From Lewinellaceae bacterium (GTDB lineage Bacteria > Bacteroidota > Bacteroidia > Chitinophagales > Saprospiraceae): 64,000 bases of DNA. Of this stretch, positions 31,944 to 41,790 are shown piece by piece; position 1 is the stretch's first letter; each line of letters begins with the position of its first letter. A model generated the notes under the pieces. The model was not told where the DNA came from. It worked only from the letters and a program-made list of their open reading frames with translations, and searched no databases. The DNA lies in the NCBI GenBank assembly GCA_020636045.1, contig JACJYP010000009.1:176960-240959 (forward strand). The letters run 5' to 3'. A program made the position numbers and the translations under genes.

Positions 31944-32921
31944 ATGCTTCGCCGCCCTCGCCGCAACCGACAGTCAGCCGCCATCAGGGGCATGGCTGCC
32001 GAAACCCACCTCCATCCCCGGCACCTGATCTTTCCACAGTTCGTGCTCGACGGAAGCAACATCCGCAGTGAGATACACTCATTGCCCGGCATATACCGGT
32101 TTTCGCCCGACACCCTGCTTGGCGAGATCGAAGCGTGCATGAACCTGGGTATTACCAATTTTGTGGTCTTCCCGGCGGTGGCGGACCAGTTGAAGGACCG
32201 GACGGCTACTTATAGTTATGCGTCTGACAACTTCTATCTGAAAGTGGCGCGCGAAGTAAAAAAGCGTTTTCCGGAGTGTTGCCTGATCAGCGACGTGGCG
32301 ATGGACCCCTACAGTTCCGACGGGCACGACGGGCTCGTTCGCGACGGCGAGATCCTGAACGACGATACCCTGCCCATTCTGGCCAGCATGTCACTGGCGC
32401 AGGCCGAAGCAGGCTTCGACATGCTCGGCCCTTCCGATATGATGGACGGCCGTATAGGTTATATCCGGCAGGCACTCGACGAGCAGGGATTTACCCAAAC
32501 GGGCATTCTCGCATATACAGCCAAATACGCCAGTGCGATGTACGGTCCCTTTCGCGACGCCCTGGATTCAGCCCCCAAAAGCGGCGATAAAAAGAGTTAT
32601 CAGATGAACCCGGCCAACAAGCGGGAGGCGCTGGTGGAGGCCGAACTCGACGTTTCGGAAGGCGCCGATATACTGATGGTCAAACCCGCGCTCCACTACC
32701 TCGACGTCATCCACCTGTTGAAAGAAAACTTCGAACAGCCCATTGCCGCCTACCACGTCAGCGGCGAATGCGCCATGCTGCGGGCGGCCTGCAACAACGG
32801 CTGGCTCGATTTCGAACGCGCCATGCCGGAGACCTTGCTGAGCATCCGCCGCGCCGGCGCCGATGTCATCCTGACCTATTTCGCAAAGGAATTTGCCATG
32901 CGGTTTCCGCACGGCATCTGA
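31944..32921 (+). CDS. hemB: Delta-aminolevulinic acid dehydratase (porphobilinogen synthase)
   Basis: The protein is 325 aa and starts MLRRPRRNRQSAAIRGM, the usual N-terminal arm. The two Schiff-base lysines are in AYTAKYASAMYGPFRDA and ADILMVKPALHYLD. The metal site segment reads DVAMDPYSSDGHDG: the Cys residues of zinc-type enzymes are replaced by Asp, as in Mg-dependent members. It condenses two 5-aminolevulinate to porphobilinogen, the committed tetrapyrrole step, as a cytosolic octamer. It is monocistronic, behind a strong bidirectional terminator, and convergent with the GHL10 gene (7-base gap). Confidence 0.97.
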   Translation: MLRRPRRNRQSAAIRGMAAETHLHPRHLIFPQFVLDGSNIRSEIHSLPGIYRFSPDTLLGEIEACMNLGITNFVVFPAVADQLKDRTATYSYASDNFYLKVAREVKKRFPECCLISDVAMDPYSSDGHDGLVRDGEILNDDTLPILASMSLAQAEAGFDMLGPSDMMDGRIGYIRQALDEQGFTQTGILAYTAKYASAMYGPFRDALDSAPKSGDKKSYQMNPANKREALVEAELDVSEGADILMVKPALHYLDVIHLLKENFEQPIAAYHVSGECAMLRAACNNGWLDFERAMPETLLSIRRAGADVILTYFAKEFAMRFPHGI

Positions 32922-32928
32922 GCGGTCG

Positions 32929-34536
32929 TCAGAACAGGTATCCGAACAGTTTCTTTTTTCGCTTGGCGCCCTTTCGCGTCTTTTTGACATACACCGGCTC
33001 GCTGGCATAACTTTCCACGTTCACGCGGTTGTAGGCCACCACGACATAGGTATAATACCCTTCCGTGGCCGTCTGGTCTTCAAATATCCATTTTTCGGAA
33101 AAGAAGGGTGTGGTTACCAGCAGGTTGTAGGGGTCTCGGAAATTGCCAACGGCTTCCCCGTCGAAGCGATAGATGGCGAAATAGTAAGGCATTTCTTCAC
33201 CCGATAGCAGGTCACAGACGTGCCAGGCCAGTTTGACCGAACTCGGCGATCCTTTTACCCGGCAGATCTGAGGGGTTGCGGGCGGCACTTTCGCCAGATA
33301 CGGGATGCCCGGCACCAGCGCAGGATATGAATAAACATCATTGATCAGCGAATCCTGCACGCCAAGCGGATTGCGCATCAGCGGCTTCGCAGAGTAATAA
33401 ATACTGCCCTGAATATTGGGATTTTTCCGGTTCAGAGCGATTTGCCGGCTGATCTCGCCGGCCTTGTTCCAGTTCGCATCGTTGGGGCTGTTGGCGATCT
33501 TGTACGCCGCATGCCCGATATAGAGTTGCCGGCCGTAGGTGTGCTTGCTCCACCAGTCGACGAGTTTTTCATAGTCGGCCGGCGGGAAACCCACGCTCCA
33601 GTATATCTGGGGCGCGACGTAATCGATCCAGCCGTTTTTCAGCCAAAGGAGTACGTCGGCATACAGATCGTCGTAGCTCGTGAGCCCGGCGCGGGTATCC
33701 GAGCCATTCACAGGATCGCGATCGGCGTTTCGCCAGACGCCGAAAGGACCTATGCCAAATCGAACATACGGCTTGTAGTTCTTGATCATCTTCGACACGT
33801 CTTCCACGAGTTTATTCACGTTGTCGCGTCGCCAATCCTCCACATTGGTAAATCCGCGCGGGTTTGCCGCAAACTCATTGTAGTCGTTCAGGGTTTCGCC
33901 GGCTTCTTTATATGGATAGAAGTAATCGTCGAAGTGAATGCCGTCGACATCGTAGCGAAGGATGATATCGCGCACCACGTTCACCAGGTATTGCCTGACA
34001 AAGGGGTTGGCAGGATTGAAATACCAGCGCCGGCCGTACCTGAAAAACCATTGTGCCTTCAGGTTGGGCGGGAAAGAACGCAGGGGATGTATCAGCGAGA
34101 GGTTGGCGGTATCAAGGTCCCAGGTAGCGCGGTACGGGTTGAGCCAGGCGTGAAACTCCATATGCCGCTCGTGCGCCGCCTTGATCATATACTGCATCGG
34201 GTCATATGAGGAATCCGCAGGCGGCAGGCCTTGCTCGCCTGTCAGAAACTGGCTCCAGGGTACCGTCTGAGATCTGTAAAACGCGTCGCCGGTCGGGCGC
34301 ACCTGCACAAATACCGCATTCATATTCATGGCGCGCAGCACATCGAGGATACTGTCAAATTCTATTTTCTGGCGATCGACGGGCAGGCCCGGCTTGGAAG
34401 GCCAGTCGATATTGGCCACGGTGGCGATCCAGGCGCCGCGCATTTCCGCGACGGGCGGCTGTGCGTGCAGCACCTGCGTCAGGCCGGACAGGAGAAATAA
34501 AAAGACGAGATAGCGAAAGCGATAACGAGACATCAT
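32929..34536 (-). CDS. GHL10 (DUF187)-type secreted glycoside hydrolase-like protein
   Basis: The protein is 535 aa from ATG 34536 (MMSRYRFRYLVFLF), which leads straight into a signal peptide ending VLHAQ; the longer frame adds 33 residues without function. The catalytic-domain start EMRGAWIATVANIDWPSKPG is the family hallmark, followed by NAVFVQVRPTGDAFY, FHAWLNPYRAT, DGIHFDDYFYPY, RFGIGPFGVWRN and DYVAPQIYWSVGFP, giving a TIM-barrel with acidic residues. The C-terminal ~110 residues look like a fibronectin type III domain (KLAWHVCDLLSG...YFAIYRFDGE) with a basic Lys-rich end. Homologues act on peptidoglycan-like or other glycans; substrate unknown. Secreted or periplasmic. Confidence 0.85.
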   Translation of the reverse strand: MMSRYRFRYLVFLFLLSGLTQVLHAQPPVAEMRGAWIATVANIDWPSKPGLPVDRQKIEFDSILDVLRAMNMNAVFVQVRPTGDAFYRSQTVPWSQFLTGEQGLPPADSSYDPMQYMIKAAHERHMEFHAWLNPYRATWDLDTANLSLIHPLRSFPPNLKAQWFFRYGRRWYFNPANPFVRQYLVNVVRDIILRYDVDGIHFDDYFYPYKEAGETLNDYNEFAANPRGFTNVEDWRRDNVNKLVEDVSKMIKNYKPYVRFGIGPFGVWRNADRDPVNGSDTRAGLTSYDDLYADVLLWLKNGWIDYVAPQIYWSVGFPPADYEKLVDWWSKHTYGRQLYIGHAAYKIANSPNDANWNKAGEISRQIALNRKNPNIQGSIYYSAKPLMRNPLGVQDSLINDVYSYPALVPGIPYLAKVPPATPQICRVKGSPSSVKLAWHVCDLLSGEEMPYYFAIYRFDGEAVGNFRDPYNLLVTTPFFSEKWIFEDQTATEGYYTYVVVAYNRVNVESYASEPVYVKKTRKGAKRKKKLFGYLF

Positions 34537-34927
34537 TAGTACGGGTTTTGCGGTAAAAGTAGCAGATATGCACGAATTGCAATCAAGTACCCCTGCGAAA
34601 TAGCATAAGTTGCGTTCCGGCCGGAAAAACGGCAATTATGGGCATATCGAACACCAAAAAGGGGAACACATAAAACCCATTCACACTATTTTTATCAACC
34701 TGACTGAAAAGCGGACCCCTTGTAAATAGAATCGCCCGAAAAGGGTTTCAAGTCTGAATGCAGTTGCCTTGTTTGGTCACCGGGCTGCCAAATGTCCGTT
34801 AAATTCGCTTTTGCGTTCCAAAATCACCGCCAGGCATGCCGCCGGTTTATTCTCCCGGTGGACTTAGCATATTTTTTCTGAATATTGCTGCGTATTATCC
34901 CTTTCGAGTTCAATTTCCCGCACAAAT
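34537..34927. other. 391-base divergent intergenic region
   Basis: Between the GHL10 gene and lpxD. I see a CCGCCGG/CCGGTGG stem near 34839-34861 and no convincing -7 element; TATCCCTTTCG near 34897 is at best a degenerate one. Short frames here are not supported. Confidence 0.5.
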
Positions 34928-35866
34928 ATGAAATTTCCGCAAGCAATTCCGGTCCGCGATCTCGCCCGGCAACTTCAGGCGAAACAACTCATCGGCGACG
35001 ACTCGCTGATGGCAACCGGCATCAACGAAATACACAAGGTAGAGCCTGGCGACATCGCTTTTTCCGACGTGAAGAAATACTTTGAAAAGACCCTGAACAG
35101 CGCCGCTACGGTGATCCTGCTCAATGAAGCGGCCGAATGTCCGCCCGGCAAAGCGATCCTGGTGCTCGATGACCCCTTCGAAGCATACGACGCGCTGGTG
35201 CGGGCGCACCGCCCTTTCGAGCCGCTGAATACCCCCGTGCATCACCGCGCGGAGATACATCCTACCGCCATCATTGAGCCGGGCGTTGTCATCGCGGCAA
35301 ATACGCGCATCGGGGCCCACAGCCATATTCAGGCAAATACCTACATCGGCGAATATTGCTTTATCGGCGAACATGTGAGCATCGGACCCAACTCTATCAT
35401 CGGTTCGGATGCTTTTTACTACAAAAAACAACCCGACGGAAGTTTCAAAAAATGGCGCTCCGGGGGCCGTGTTATCATCGAGGACCATGTTGACATCGGC
35501 GCCGGCTGCACCATCAACAAAGGCGTGAGCGGGGATACGATCATCGGCGAAGGCAGCAAACTCGATTGCCAGATACACATCGGCCACGGCGCCGTGATCG
35601 GTAAAAACTGCCTCTTCGCCGCGCAGGTGGGCATCGGCGGCAAAACGATCATTGAAGACAACGTCGTGCTCTACGGCCAGGTAGGCGTGATACAGGCCGT
35701 CCGCATCGGGCAGGGCGCCGTGGTGCTGGCCGGCGCCGGCGTCTCCAAATCACTGGAAGGTGGAAAAACATATTTCGGGGCGCCGGCGGATGAGTTCCGG
35801 GAAAAATACAAGGAACTGGCCGCGCTGCGCCACCTGCCCGAATTGATCAGAAAATCAGGTAAATAG
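34928..35866 (+). CDS. lpxD: LpxD-like UDP-3-O-acyl-glucosamine N-acyltransferase
   Basis: The protein is 312 aa. The N-terminal uridine-binding part (EIHKVEPGDIAFSDVKKY) is followed by a left-handed beta helix of hexapeptide repeats (IHPTAIIEPGVVIAANTRIG; IGEYCFIGEHVSIGPNSIIG; VDIGAGCTINKGVSGDTIIG; CQIHIGHGAVIGKNC) containing the active-site His in QIHIGHGA, and a C-terminal helix pair. LpxD adds the second hydroxyacyl chain in lipid A synthesis. It is shorter than typical LpxD (~340 aa); Bacteroidota often carry such a second, short paralogue, so the exact substrate is uncertain. queG follows after 5 bases. Confidence 0.75.
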   Translation: MKFPQAIPVRDLARQLQAKQLIGDDSLMATGINEIHKVEPGDIAFSDVKKYFEKTLNSAATVILLNEAAECPPGKAILVLDDPFEAYDALVRAHRPFEPLNTPVHHRAEIHPTAIIEPGVVIAANTRIGAHSHIQANTYIGEYCFIGEHVSIGPNSIIGSDAFYYKKQPDGSFKKWRSGGRVIIEDHVDIGAGCTINKGVSGDTIIGEGSKLDCQIHIGHGAVIGKNCLFAAQVGIGGKTIIEDNVVLYGQVGVIQAVRIGQGAVVLAGAGVSKSLEGGKTYFGAPADEFREKYKELAALRHLPELIRKSGK

Positions 35867-35871
35867 CCATT

Positions 35872-36837
35872 TTGCAGCCTGTTGAGCGACATACGGACAT
35901 GATTCGCGCCGAAGCCCGGCGACTGGGCTTCGGATTTGTCGGTTTTGCCAAAGCAGAGCGGCTGGACGAAGAGGCGCACAGGCTGGAAAAGTGGTTGCGG
36001 CAGGGCGCACACGGCCGTATGGCCTACATGGAAAACCATTTCGACCTGCGTGTGGACCCGACCAAACTCGTGCCCGGCGCCAAAACGGTCATTTGCCTGA
36101 CTTTCAATTATTTCAACCCTGAAAAGCAACCCGACCAGGAAGCGCCCAAAATCAGCCAGTACGCCTACGGAGAAGACTACCACTCCGTGGTAAAAGACCG
36201 CCTGCGGGCACTCCTGCAATTCATGCGCACCGAGATCGGCGAGATCGACGGGCGCTGCTTCGTCGACAGCGCGCCCGTACTCGAACGCGAGTGGGCGCAG
36301 CGCGCGGGCATCGGCTGGAACGGCCGCAACACCCTCACCATCCACCCCCGGCAGGGGTCGTTTTTTTTTCTGGCAGAGATCATCTGCGACCTTCCGCTGC
36401 TGTACGACGATCCTATCCGCGACCACTGCGGCACCTGTCGCCGTTGCATCGACGCATGCCCCACGGAAGCCATTTCCCAGGAAGGTTACTGGCTGGATGC
36501 TTCCAAATGCATTTCTTACCTGACCATCGAATTGCGCGACGAGATTCCCGAAGGCTTTCGCGAGCAGATGGACGGCTGGATGTTCGGCTGCGACGTATGC
36601 CAGGACGTGTGCCCCTGGAACCGCTTTTCGGAGCGGCATGCCGAGCCGGCATTTGAGCCGCACCCCGAACTGCTGCCTCTGGACCGTCGCGGCTGGCAGG
36701 AACTCACCGAAGAAGTTTTCGGGAGGATATTCAAGCGGTCGGCGGTAAAGAGGGTCAAATACGCGGGCCTGAAGCGCAACATCGCTTTTCTGGAAAAGAA
36801 AGGCGGCGCCCGTCCGACCGACGAGCACCGCCCCTGA
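35872..36837 (+). CDS. queG: Epoxyqueuosine reductase (TTG start)
   Basis: The protein is 321 aa with a TTG start at 35872; the first ATG (35899) would lose nine residues that homologues have before EARRLGFGFVGF. Catalytic Asp is in CFVDSAPVLEREWA. Two [4Fe-4S] clusters are set by CGTCRRCIDACPTEA and CDVCQDVCPWN. WAQRAGIGWNGRNTL is a family motif. It is a cobalamin-dependent enzyme that reduces epoxyqueuosine to queuosine in tRNA. A typical QueG C-terminus beyond the ferredoxin part is nearly absent, consistent with the short class. It lies 5 bases after lpxD and converges with the M36 gene. Confidence 0.92.
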   Translation: MQPVERHTDMIRAEARRLGFGFVGFAKAERLDEEAHRLEKWLRQGAHGRMAYMENHFDLRVDPTKLVPGAKTVICLTFNYFNPEKQPDQEAPKISQYAYGEDYHSVVKDRLRALLQFMRTEIGEIDGRCFVDSAPVLEREWAQRAGIGWNGRNTLTIHPRQGSFFFLAEIICDLPLLYDDPIRDHCGTCRRCIDACPTEAISQEGYWLDASKCISYLTIELRDEIPEGFREQMDGWMFGCDVCQDVCPWNRFSERHAEPAFEPHPELLPLDRRGWQELTEEVFGRIFKRSAVKRVKYAGLKRNIAFLEKKGGARPTDEHRP

Positions 36838-36856
36838 AAGATCCGGAAACAAAATT

Positions 36857-39800
36857 TTAGCGGATCACTACTTTTTTCACGCCGTTGCCGGCAGCACTTT
36901 CTACTTGCAGCACATAGATGCCGGCCGGCACCTGCTGTACGTCGAGGGTCAGGATCTGTCCCGCACTTACGCCGTTGAGCACGCGGCTCAGCGCTGTACG
37001 ACCGTCCGCGCCGACAAGTTGTACGCGCACATCGCCGCTCGCTTCGCGACCGAGGGTGATGTGCAGCATGTCGTACGCCGGGTTGGGTTGCACCTGCATC
37101 GGCAGCGAGAAAGCACCCGGTTCATCGGTATCGACGACGGTACCCGGCTGAACGATCACGCCGCGTTCGGGAGCACGCGCACAGGCGGTAACACCGTCGT
37201 CATCCGTGACGCAAGCCTCCGTATCGTAGTTGAGCATATCCATTACATCGATCTCGTCCACATAAAAAGCACCGTCAGCACCGAGGTTCTGGTCCTGATT
37301 GGTGCCAAAATGGAAGCGAATGGTCACTTCCTCTCCAAGGTAATCGCTCAGGTCGAAGTATGACTGTATCCAACCGTTGGAGTTGCCCGAAAAACCGCTG
37401 ATAAAAGGAATGGCGAAGGTCTGGTAATCGACTTTGCGCGGATACGGATTGCGGAATACGCGATCGTCGGGGAATTGTTCCCAGGTCGGGTCGAGGCCTT
37501 TGCGGATCTCCACAATACCGGCATCCACGCCGTTCTCGGTGTTGTAGTTGGTCCACACGCGCATGACGGGCTGCGTGCCGGTCACCGTGAAGGAGAGCAC
37601 CGTTTCAAGCGAAAACTCCGTCTCGGTCGGTTTGCTGGTCGCCAGCCAGGCATGTGTGCCCGATTTTACGACCGCATTCTGCAGGGTAAAGAATTCGTTG
37701 TTGCCGTCGATGTCGAGGCTGAACCAGTCCTGGTCGGTATCCATCGGATCAATAAAATAGCGGTTGGAACCGACATTGGGCAGCGTTTTGGCGGTGTAAG
37801 TCAACGTTTTCACATCACCGGAAGGCATGTTGCCGAGGTTCCAGGTCACCATACCGTTGGAGAAGGTGCCGCCATTGGAAGCGCCGGAGAACGTGAGCCC
37901 CGCGGGCAGTTCGTCGGTCACCACTACATTCGTCGCCGTCGATTCCTTGTGGTTGGTTACCGTGATTGAAAACTCGACGTTTTCACCCGGCTCGATCAGC
38001 GGCGTGGACGTCGTTTTTTTGATCTTCAATTCGCGGATACAGGTCGGGATCGGCTCGAAATTCTCCACACCGTCAGAAGCGTCCAGGCTGCTGCCCTGGT
38101 CGGCGAAGTAGCCGAGGCCACGGCGAGCAAACACACCCGAGATCAGGCAGGTATCGGCGCCATCGTAGCCAAGAATGTCGGCCAGCATGATCGCATCGCG
38201 GCCATCCACGAAGCCCGGGTTGCAGGGCTGGAATTTCATGCCGTCCATGACCAGTTGAATGGCGCGGGCGTTGCCGCTGTTCGTGTTGCTCAGGTCGGCA
38301 TCGTAGCCGTATTTCTCCACCATCGCCCAGTAAAGGTCCCAGGTCATGGCTGCCCATATTTCACCGAGGTCATGTACTTCCGTGCTTTCGGCAACGGTGC
38401 CAAACGTGACGGGACTGATCGACATATCGGTCGAATACGGGTAGCGGCGAATGCCGACGCCATCGGTGTTCTGACGAAGTACAAAGGTGCCTACGCCGCG
38501 GCGCTTGTCGGCGACATCGCCGGGATGGGTTGTCATGATCAGGGAAAACCAGTCGCTCCAGCCTTCGCCCATCTGTTCGGCGTTGCCGAGGCATCCGGCC
38601 TGGTTCGGGCCGCCCGTCAGGCGGTTGGAAATGCCGTGGCCGTATTCGTGTGCGATGATGCCGTTGTCGAAGTCGCCGTCGAGCAGGTCGGGGCCCGAGG
38701 TGGGCGGCTCCACGAGGGTGATGTTCAGGCTTTGGCCGGCAAACTGACGTAAAATGTCGCAGTCTGTTTTCGAGATCATCACGACAGGGATATTCACATC
38801 GTCGGCATTGAGGCCGGCCGCCATATTCACCAGTTGATCTTCAAAATTACAGATGATGCAGGCTACAGCGCCGGCCAATTGTGCGTGGTAGGCTTTCAGG
38901 CTGAAATTGCAGATGCCGCGATCGATGATCGCGATCTTGCCTGTCAGATCGTTGGTCAGCGGGCTGCAACCGAGCGTAGGTTGGCCGGTGTTGTTGACGC
39001 CGATCGCTACGTCACCGGTAACGGGAACATCCGTAACCGGCGCTCCGAAGGGATCTGCCGAACTGGCTGCTACGGAAACCGTATAGGTGCCGGCTACCGG
39101 CGCAGGGGCATTTACGCTGAGCAACTGGCCGCCGGCGCGGGTCCATACAAACATTTGCATGCGGCCGCTGCCGCCGTCGGCCGGCGTGGAAAAGTTGGCA
39201 TTGTTCACCGACTGCTGCGCAGAAGCGTAACCGTCAATGGCATTAGCCTGCACGGCATCGCTGCCGGCGCCACCGTGGCCATAGGTATTTTGCTGAAAGT
39301 TGCCCGCCGGCTCATCGAACCCGAAACGATAGGTAAAATCGTGCATCATGTTGTTCATGTAGAACAGGTTCGTGATCGCAGCATTCAGGTTAACGAGCGG
39401 CTCGCCGTCCGGGTCATACGGAAAATCGAAGTTCAGACTGGCGCCGCCGTCGGCCGATTCCGAAGCGCTACCGTTGTTGTCGTTCAGGCGGTCGTCATAC
39501 GCCCATACGTTGTTGCCGCGGGTGTACGTATATTCTTCACCTGCGATGCCGTTGGTATCGTGCCAGCCGAAGGGCGAAGCCGTGGGATCGGCCGGATTGA
39601 CGAGCAGGGTGCGGCCGCCGTGCAGCGGGCTTTCCGTTGGCAGTGCAAAAACGTTATAAGTAGCATCGGCCTGCACCACTGTTCCAGATGCCTGTTGTGC
39701 GGTGTTTTCCTGTACAAGATCGTTGCAATGATCACCGGCAGCATGGGCGTGGCCGGCCTTGCAGTAGACCGTTTGGTTGATCTTGTCGAGGATCAGCCCC

Positions 39801-40405
39801 GTCTGCGCATCGACGCGCATGTTCCATACATCAGAGGATGTTGCCTGTTCGATGACCATCGACCATGCCAGGCGAACGGAACCGTCCTGTTGCACGGCAT
39901 AAGAAGCGGAAACGGGGATGTCGGCACGCGACACCGCACCGCCTTCGAACACCCAGTTCTTCTCATCGATCTTCTGACGCACCGAAGGCGCCTGAAAGCC
40001 TGTAAAACCGAGGTTGGCGAAGGCCATTTCCACTGCTTTGGAAGCTGTGAGGGATGGAAGCGCGGTATTCACTTTTGAAGCGATGTCGCGTACGAAGCGG
40101 TGCGACAGGTGCTTCACCTGGCCGTCGGCAGTGACGTGCAGACCGAAAAGACCGTTGAACACCGGGATGCCGTTGTATTGTTGCTGCACCCACACGTGCG
40201 TGACGCCGTTGTGTTTACTCAGGTACTCATCCGTCACTTTTACATCAGCGACGTCAGCGGCAACAAGGCCGAATTTGGAAGGATTGTCCTGCAGAAAACG
40301 CAGCGCGGTTTGGCGGGGCGCCGAAGATTGTGCCTGTACGGTTGCGGCAAACAGCAAAAGCAATATGGCCGACAACCCCAGACGAGGTAAACGTAGCAGA
40401 TTCAT
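36857..40405 (-). CDS. Secreted M36 (fungalysin)-like metallopeptidase with PA domain, DUF11 domain and T9SS sorting domain
   Basis: The protein is 1182 aa from ATG 40405, which begins a signal peptide (MNLLRLPRLGLSAILLLLFA) ending VQAQ; the -7 element at 40469-40476 supports this. In order: FTP-type propeptide (~25-210); M36 catalytic text NNMMHDFTYRFGFDEPAGNFQ; a PA insert (~455-565, GVNNTGQPTLGCSPL, GKIAIIDRGICNFSLKA); zinc site IIAHEYGHGISNRL (HEYGH, ~586-590) and GEGWSDWFSL; DUF11-type domain (VEFSITVTNHKESTATNVVV); a jelly-roll-like region; and a type A sorting domain (VQPNPAYDMLHITLG...). It should be exported by type IX secretion as an extracellular protease for nutrient or host protein breakdown. 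Confidence 0.92.
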   Translation of the reverse strand: MNLLRLPRLGLSAILLLLFAATVQAQSSAPRQTALRFLQDNPSKFGLVAADVADVKVTDEYLSKHNGVTHVWVQQQYNGIPVFNGLFGLHVTADGQVKHLSHRFVRDIASKVNTALPSLTASKAVEMAFANLGFTGFQAPSVRQKIDEKNWVFEGGAVSRADIPVSASYAVQQDGSVRLAWSMVIEQATSSDVWNMRVDAQTGLILDKINQTVYCKAGHAHAAGDHCNDLVQENTAQQASGTVVQADATYNVFALPTESPLHGGRTLLVNPADPTASPFGWHDTNGIAGEEYTYTRGNNVWAYDDRLNDNNGSASESADGGASLNFDFPYDPDGEPLVNLNAAITNLFYMNNMMHDFTYRFGFDEPAGNFQQNTYGHGGAGSDAVQANAIDGYASAQQSVNNANFSTPADGGSGRMQMFVWTRAGGQLLSVNAPAPVAGTYTVSVAASSADPFGAPVTDVPVTGDVAIGVNNTGQPTLGCSPLTNDLTGKIAIIDRGICNFSLKAYHAQLAGAVACIICNFEDQLVNMAAGLNADDVNIPVVMISKTDCDILRQFAGQSLNITLVEPPTSGPDLLDGDFDNGIIAHEYGHGISNRLTGGPNQAGCLGNAEQMGEGWSDWFSLIMTTHPGDVADKRRGVGTFVLRQNTDGVGIRRYPYSTDMSISPVTFGTVAESTEVHDLGEIWAAMTWDLYWAMVEKYGYDADLSNTNSGNARAIQLVMDGMKFQPCNPGFVDGRDAIMLADILGYDGADTCLISGVFARRGLGYFADQGSSLDASDGVENFEPIPTCIRELKIKKTTSTPLIEPGENVEFSITVTNHKESTATNVVVTDELPAGLTFSGASNGGTFSNGMVTWNLGNMPSGDVKTLTYTAKTLPNVGSNRYFIDPMDTDQDWFSLDIDGNNEFFTLQNAVVKSGTHAWLATSKPTETEFSLETVLSFTVTGTQPVMRVWTNYNTENGVDAGIVEIRKGLDPTWEQFPDDRVFRNPYPRKVDYQTFAIPFISGFSGNSNGWIQSYFDLSDYLGEEVTIRFHFGTNQDQNLGADGAFYVDEIDVMDMLNYDTEACVTDDDGVTACARAPERGVIVQPGTVVDTDEPGAFSLPMQVQPNPAYDMLHITLGREASGDVRVQLVGADGRTALSRVLNGVSAGQILTLDVQQVPAGIYVLQVESAAGNGVKKVVIR

Positions 40406-40468
40406 ATCCAGACAGTTGGATTTGGTGAAAAGTAAATCGAAGAAATTTTTCACTTGGAGGGAGGCCGG

Positions 40469-40476
40469 CAAAGGTA
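40469..40476 (-). promoter_or_regulatory. -7 element for the M36 peptidase gene
   Basis: The reverse strand reads TACCTTTG, 63 bases before ATG 40405. Confidence 0.5.
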
Positions 40477-40622
40477 CCATTTGATGATCGCCTTGAAAAC
40501 CTGTTTAAAATAAAATGCCGGGAATTGCCAAGAACGGCCATTTTTATATCCTGTCAGCCGTTTCCGAAACATTCTGCACGAATCCTGTTTGTTTTGAGCC
40601 GGAAAACCTGAATTTCCTGCCT

Positions 40623-40630
40623 TATCTTTG
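40623..40630 (+). promoter_or_regulatory. -7 element TATCTTTG for prs
   Basis: A perfect TAnnTTTG match 70 bases upstream of ATG 40701. It rules out the longer frame that begins at 40515. Confidence 0.5.
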
Positions 40631-40700
40631 CTGCGTGTTTAGCGACCAACTCCCTTTCAATGCTCCTGCTCATCAACCAGAACCCGATCCCGGCGAAATT

Positions 40701-41633
40701 ATGCCCGAAGTAAAATTGTTTTCCGGCGCTGCGTCCCAGGACCTGGCCAAAGAGATTGCCTTTCATTTCGATGTTCCCCTCGGCGACAAAACGCTTGCCC
40801 GCTTCAGCGACGGGGAAATGCAAACCATCATCAACGAAAGCGTGCGCGGCTCGTTCACTTTTTTTATCCAGAGCACCTGCCAGCCGCACGACAACCTGAT
40901 CGAACTGCTGCTCTGGATCGACACTGCCAGACGCGCATCGGCGGGCTACATCACAGCAGTGATCCCCTATTTCGGCTACGCCCGCCAGGACCGCAAGGAC
41001 AAACCGCGTGTGCCCATCAGCGCCAAACTCGTTGCCAACCTGCTCACGGCCGCCGGCGCCAACCGCATCATGACGATGGATATGCACGCCGACCAGGTAC
41101 AGGGTTTTTTCGACATTCCCGTTGACCACCTGCGCTCCGAGGCGATCTACGTGCCGTTTCTGGAGAAGCAGGACCTGGATAACACCATTTTTGCCAGCCC
41201 CGATGTCGGCGGCGTAAAACGCGCCCGCGTGTACGCCAAGCAACTCGGCCGCGAACTCGTCATCTGCGATAAATACCGCACCAAAGCCAACGAAGTGGCG
41301 GCCATGACCGTGATCGGCGAAGTGGCCGGCGCCGACGTCATCCTCGTCGACGACCTCGTGGATACGGCAGGCACGCTTTGCAAGGCCGCAGATGCCCTGA
41401 TCGAAAAAGGCGCCAGGTCGGTCCGCGCGATCTGCACACACCCCGTGCTGTCGGGAAAGGCGTACGAAAACATCGAACAGTCAAAACTGTCGGAACTCAT
41501 CGTCTGCGACACCATCCCCCTGCGGAAAAAGTCGCCGAAGATCAAGGTGTTGTCGACCGCAAAACTGTTTTCCCGGGCCATCCGGAATACGGTAGAGCAC
41601 AAGTCGATCGCCGCACTTTTTTTGGGGACCTGA
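40701..41633 (+). CDS. prs: Ribose-phosphate pyrophosphokinase
   Basis: The protein is 310 aa from ATG 40701 (MPEVKLFSGAASQDLAKEIA). Diagnostic text: FSDGEMQTIINESVRG, FIQSTCQPHDNLIELLL, VIPYFGYARQDRKDKPRVPI with the ATP-binding loop, MTMDMHADQVQGFF with the metal His, and the PRPP loop VILVDDLVDTAGTLCKAA. It makes PRPP from ribose 5-phosphate and ATP for nucleotide, His and Trp synthesis. Its promoter element is at 40623-40630. The longer open frame is not coding. Confidence 0.97.
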   Translation: MPEVKLFSGAASQDLAKEIAFHFDVPLGDKTLARFSDGEMQTIINESVRGSFTFFIQSTCQPHDNLIELLLWIDTARRASAGYITAVIPYFGYARQDRKDKPRVPISAKLVANLLTAAGANRIMTMDMHADQVQGFFDIPVDHLRSEAIYVPFLEKQDLDNTIFASPDVGGVKRARVYAKQLGRELVICDKYRTKANEVAAMTVIGEVAGADVILVDDLVDTAGTLCKAADALIEKGARSVRAICTHPVLSGKAYENIEQSKLSELIVCDTIPLRKKSPKIKVLSTAKLFSRAIRNTVEHKSIAALFLGT

Positions 41634-41727
41634 AAAAGCCGCAAACCTGGTAATCAGATTGTTAGATTAAACAAAGCAAACATCTGTTTGCCGTTCCCTC
41701 TTATTTGCCGCCGTTCCGTAAAATGTT

Positions 41728-41759
41728 TTTGGGCTTGAGCACGGCGTGCATTTACCTTG
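41728..41759 (+). promoter_or_regulatory. Promoter-like element before the 41.8 kb terminator
   Basis: TTTG (41728-41731), 21 bases, then TACCTTG (41753-41759), a near match to the promoter consensus (one base missing in the -7 box). It could start a ~60-base transcript ending at the terminator at 41791-41826. Confidence 0.35.
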
Positions 41760-41790
41760 TGCCAAGTTTTCTCATAGTATGTTTTGATTT

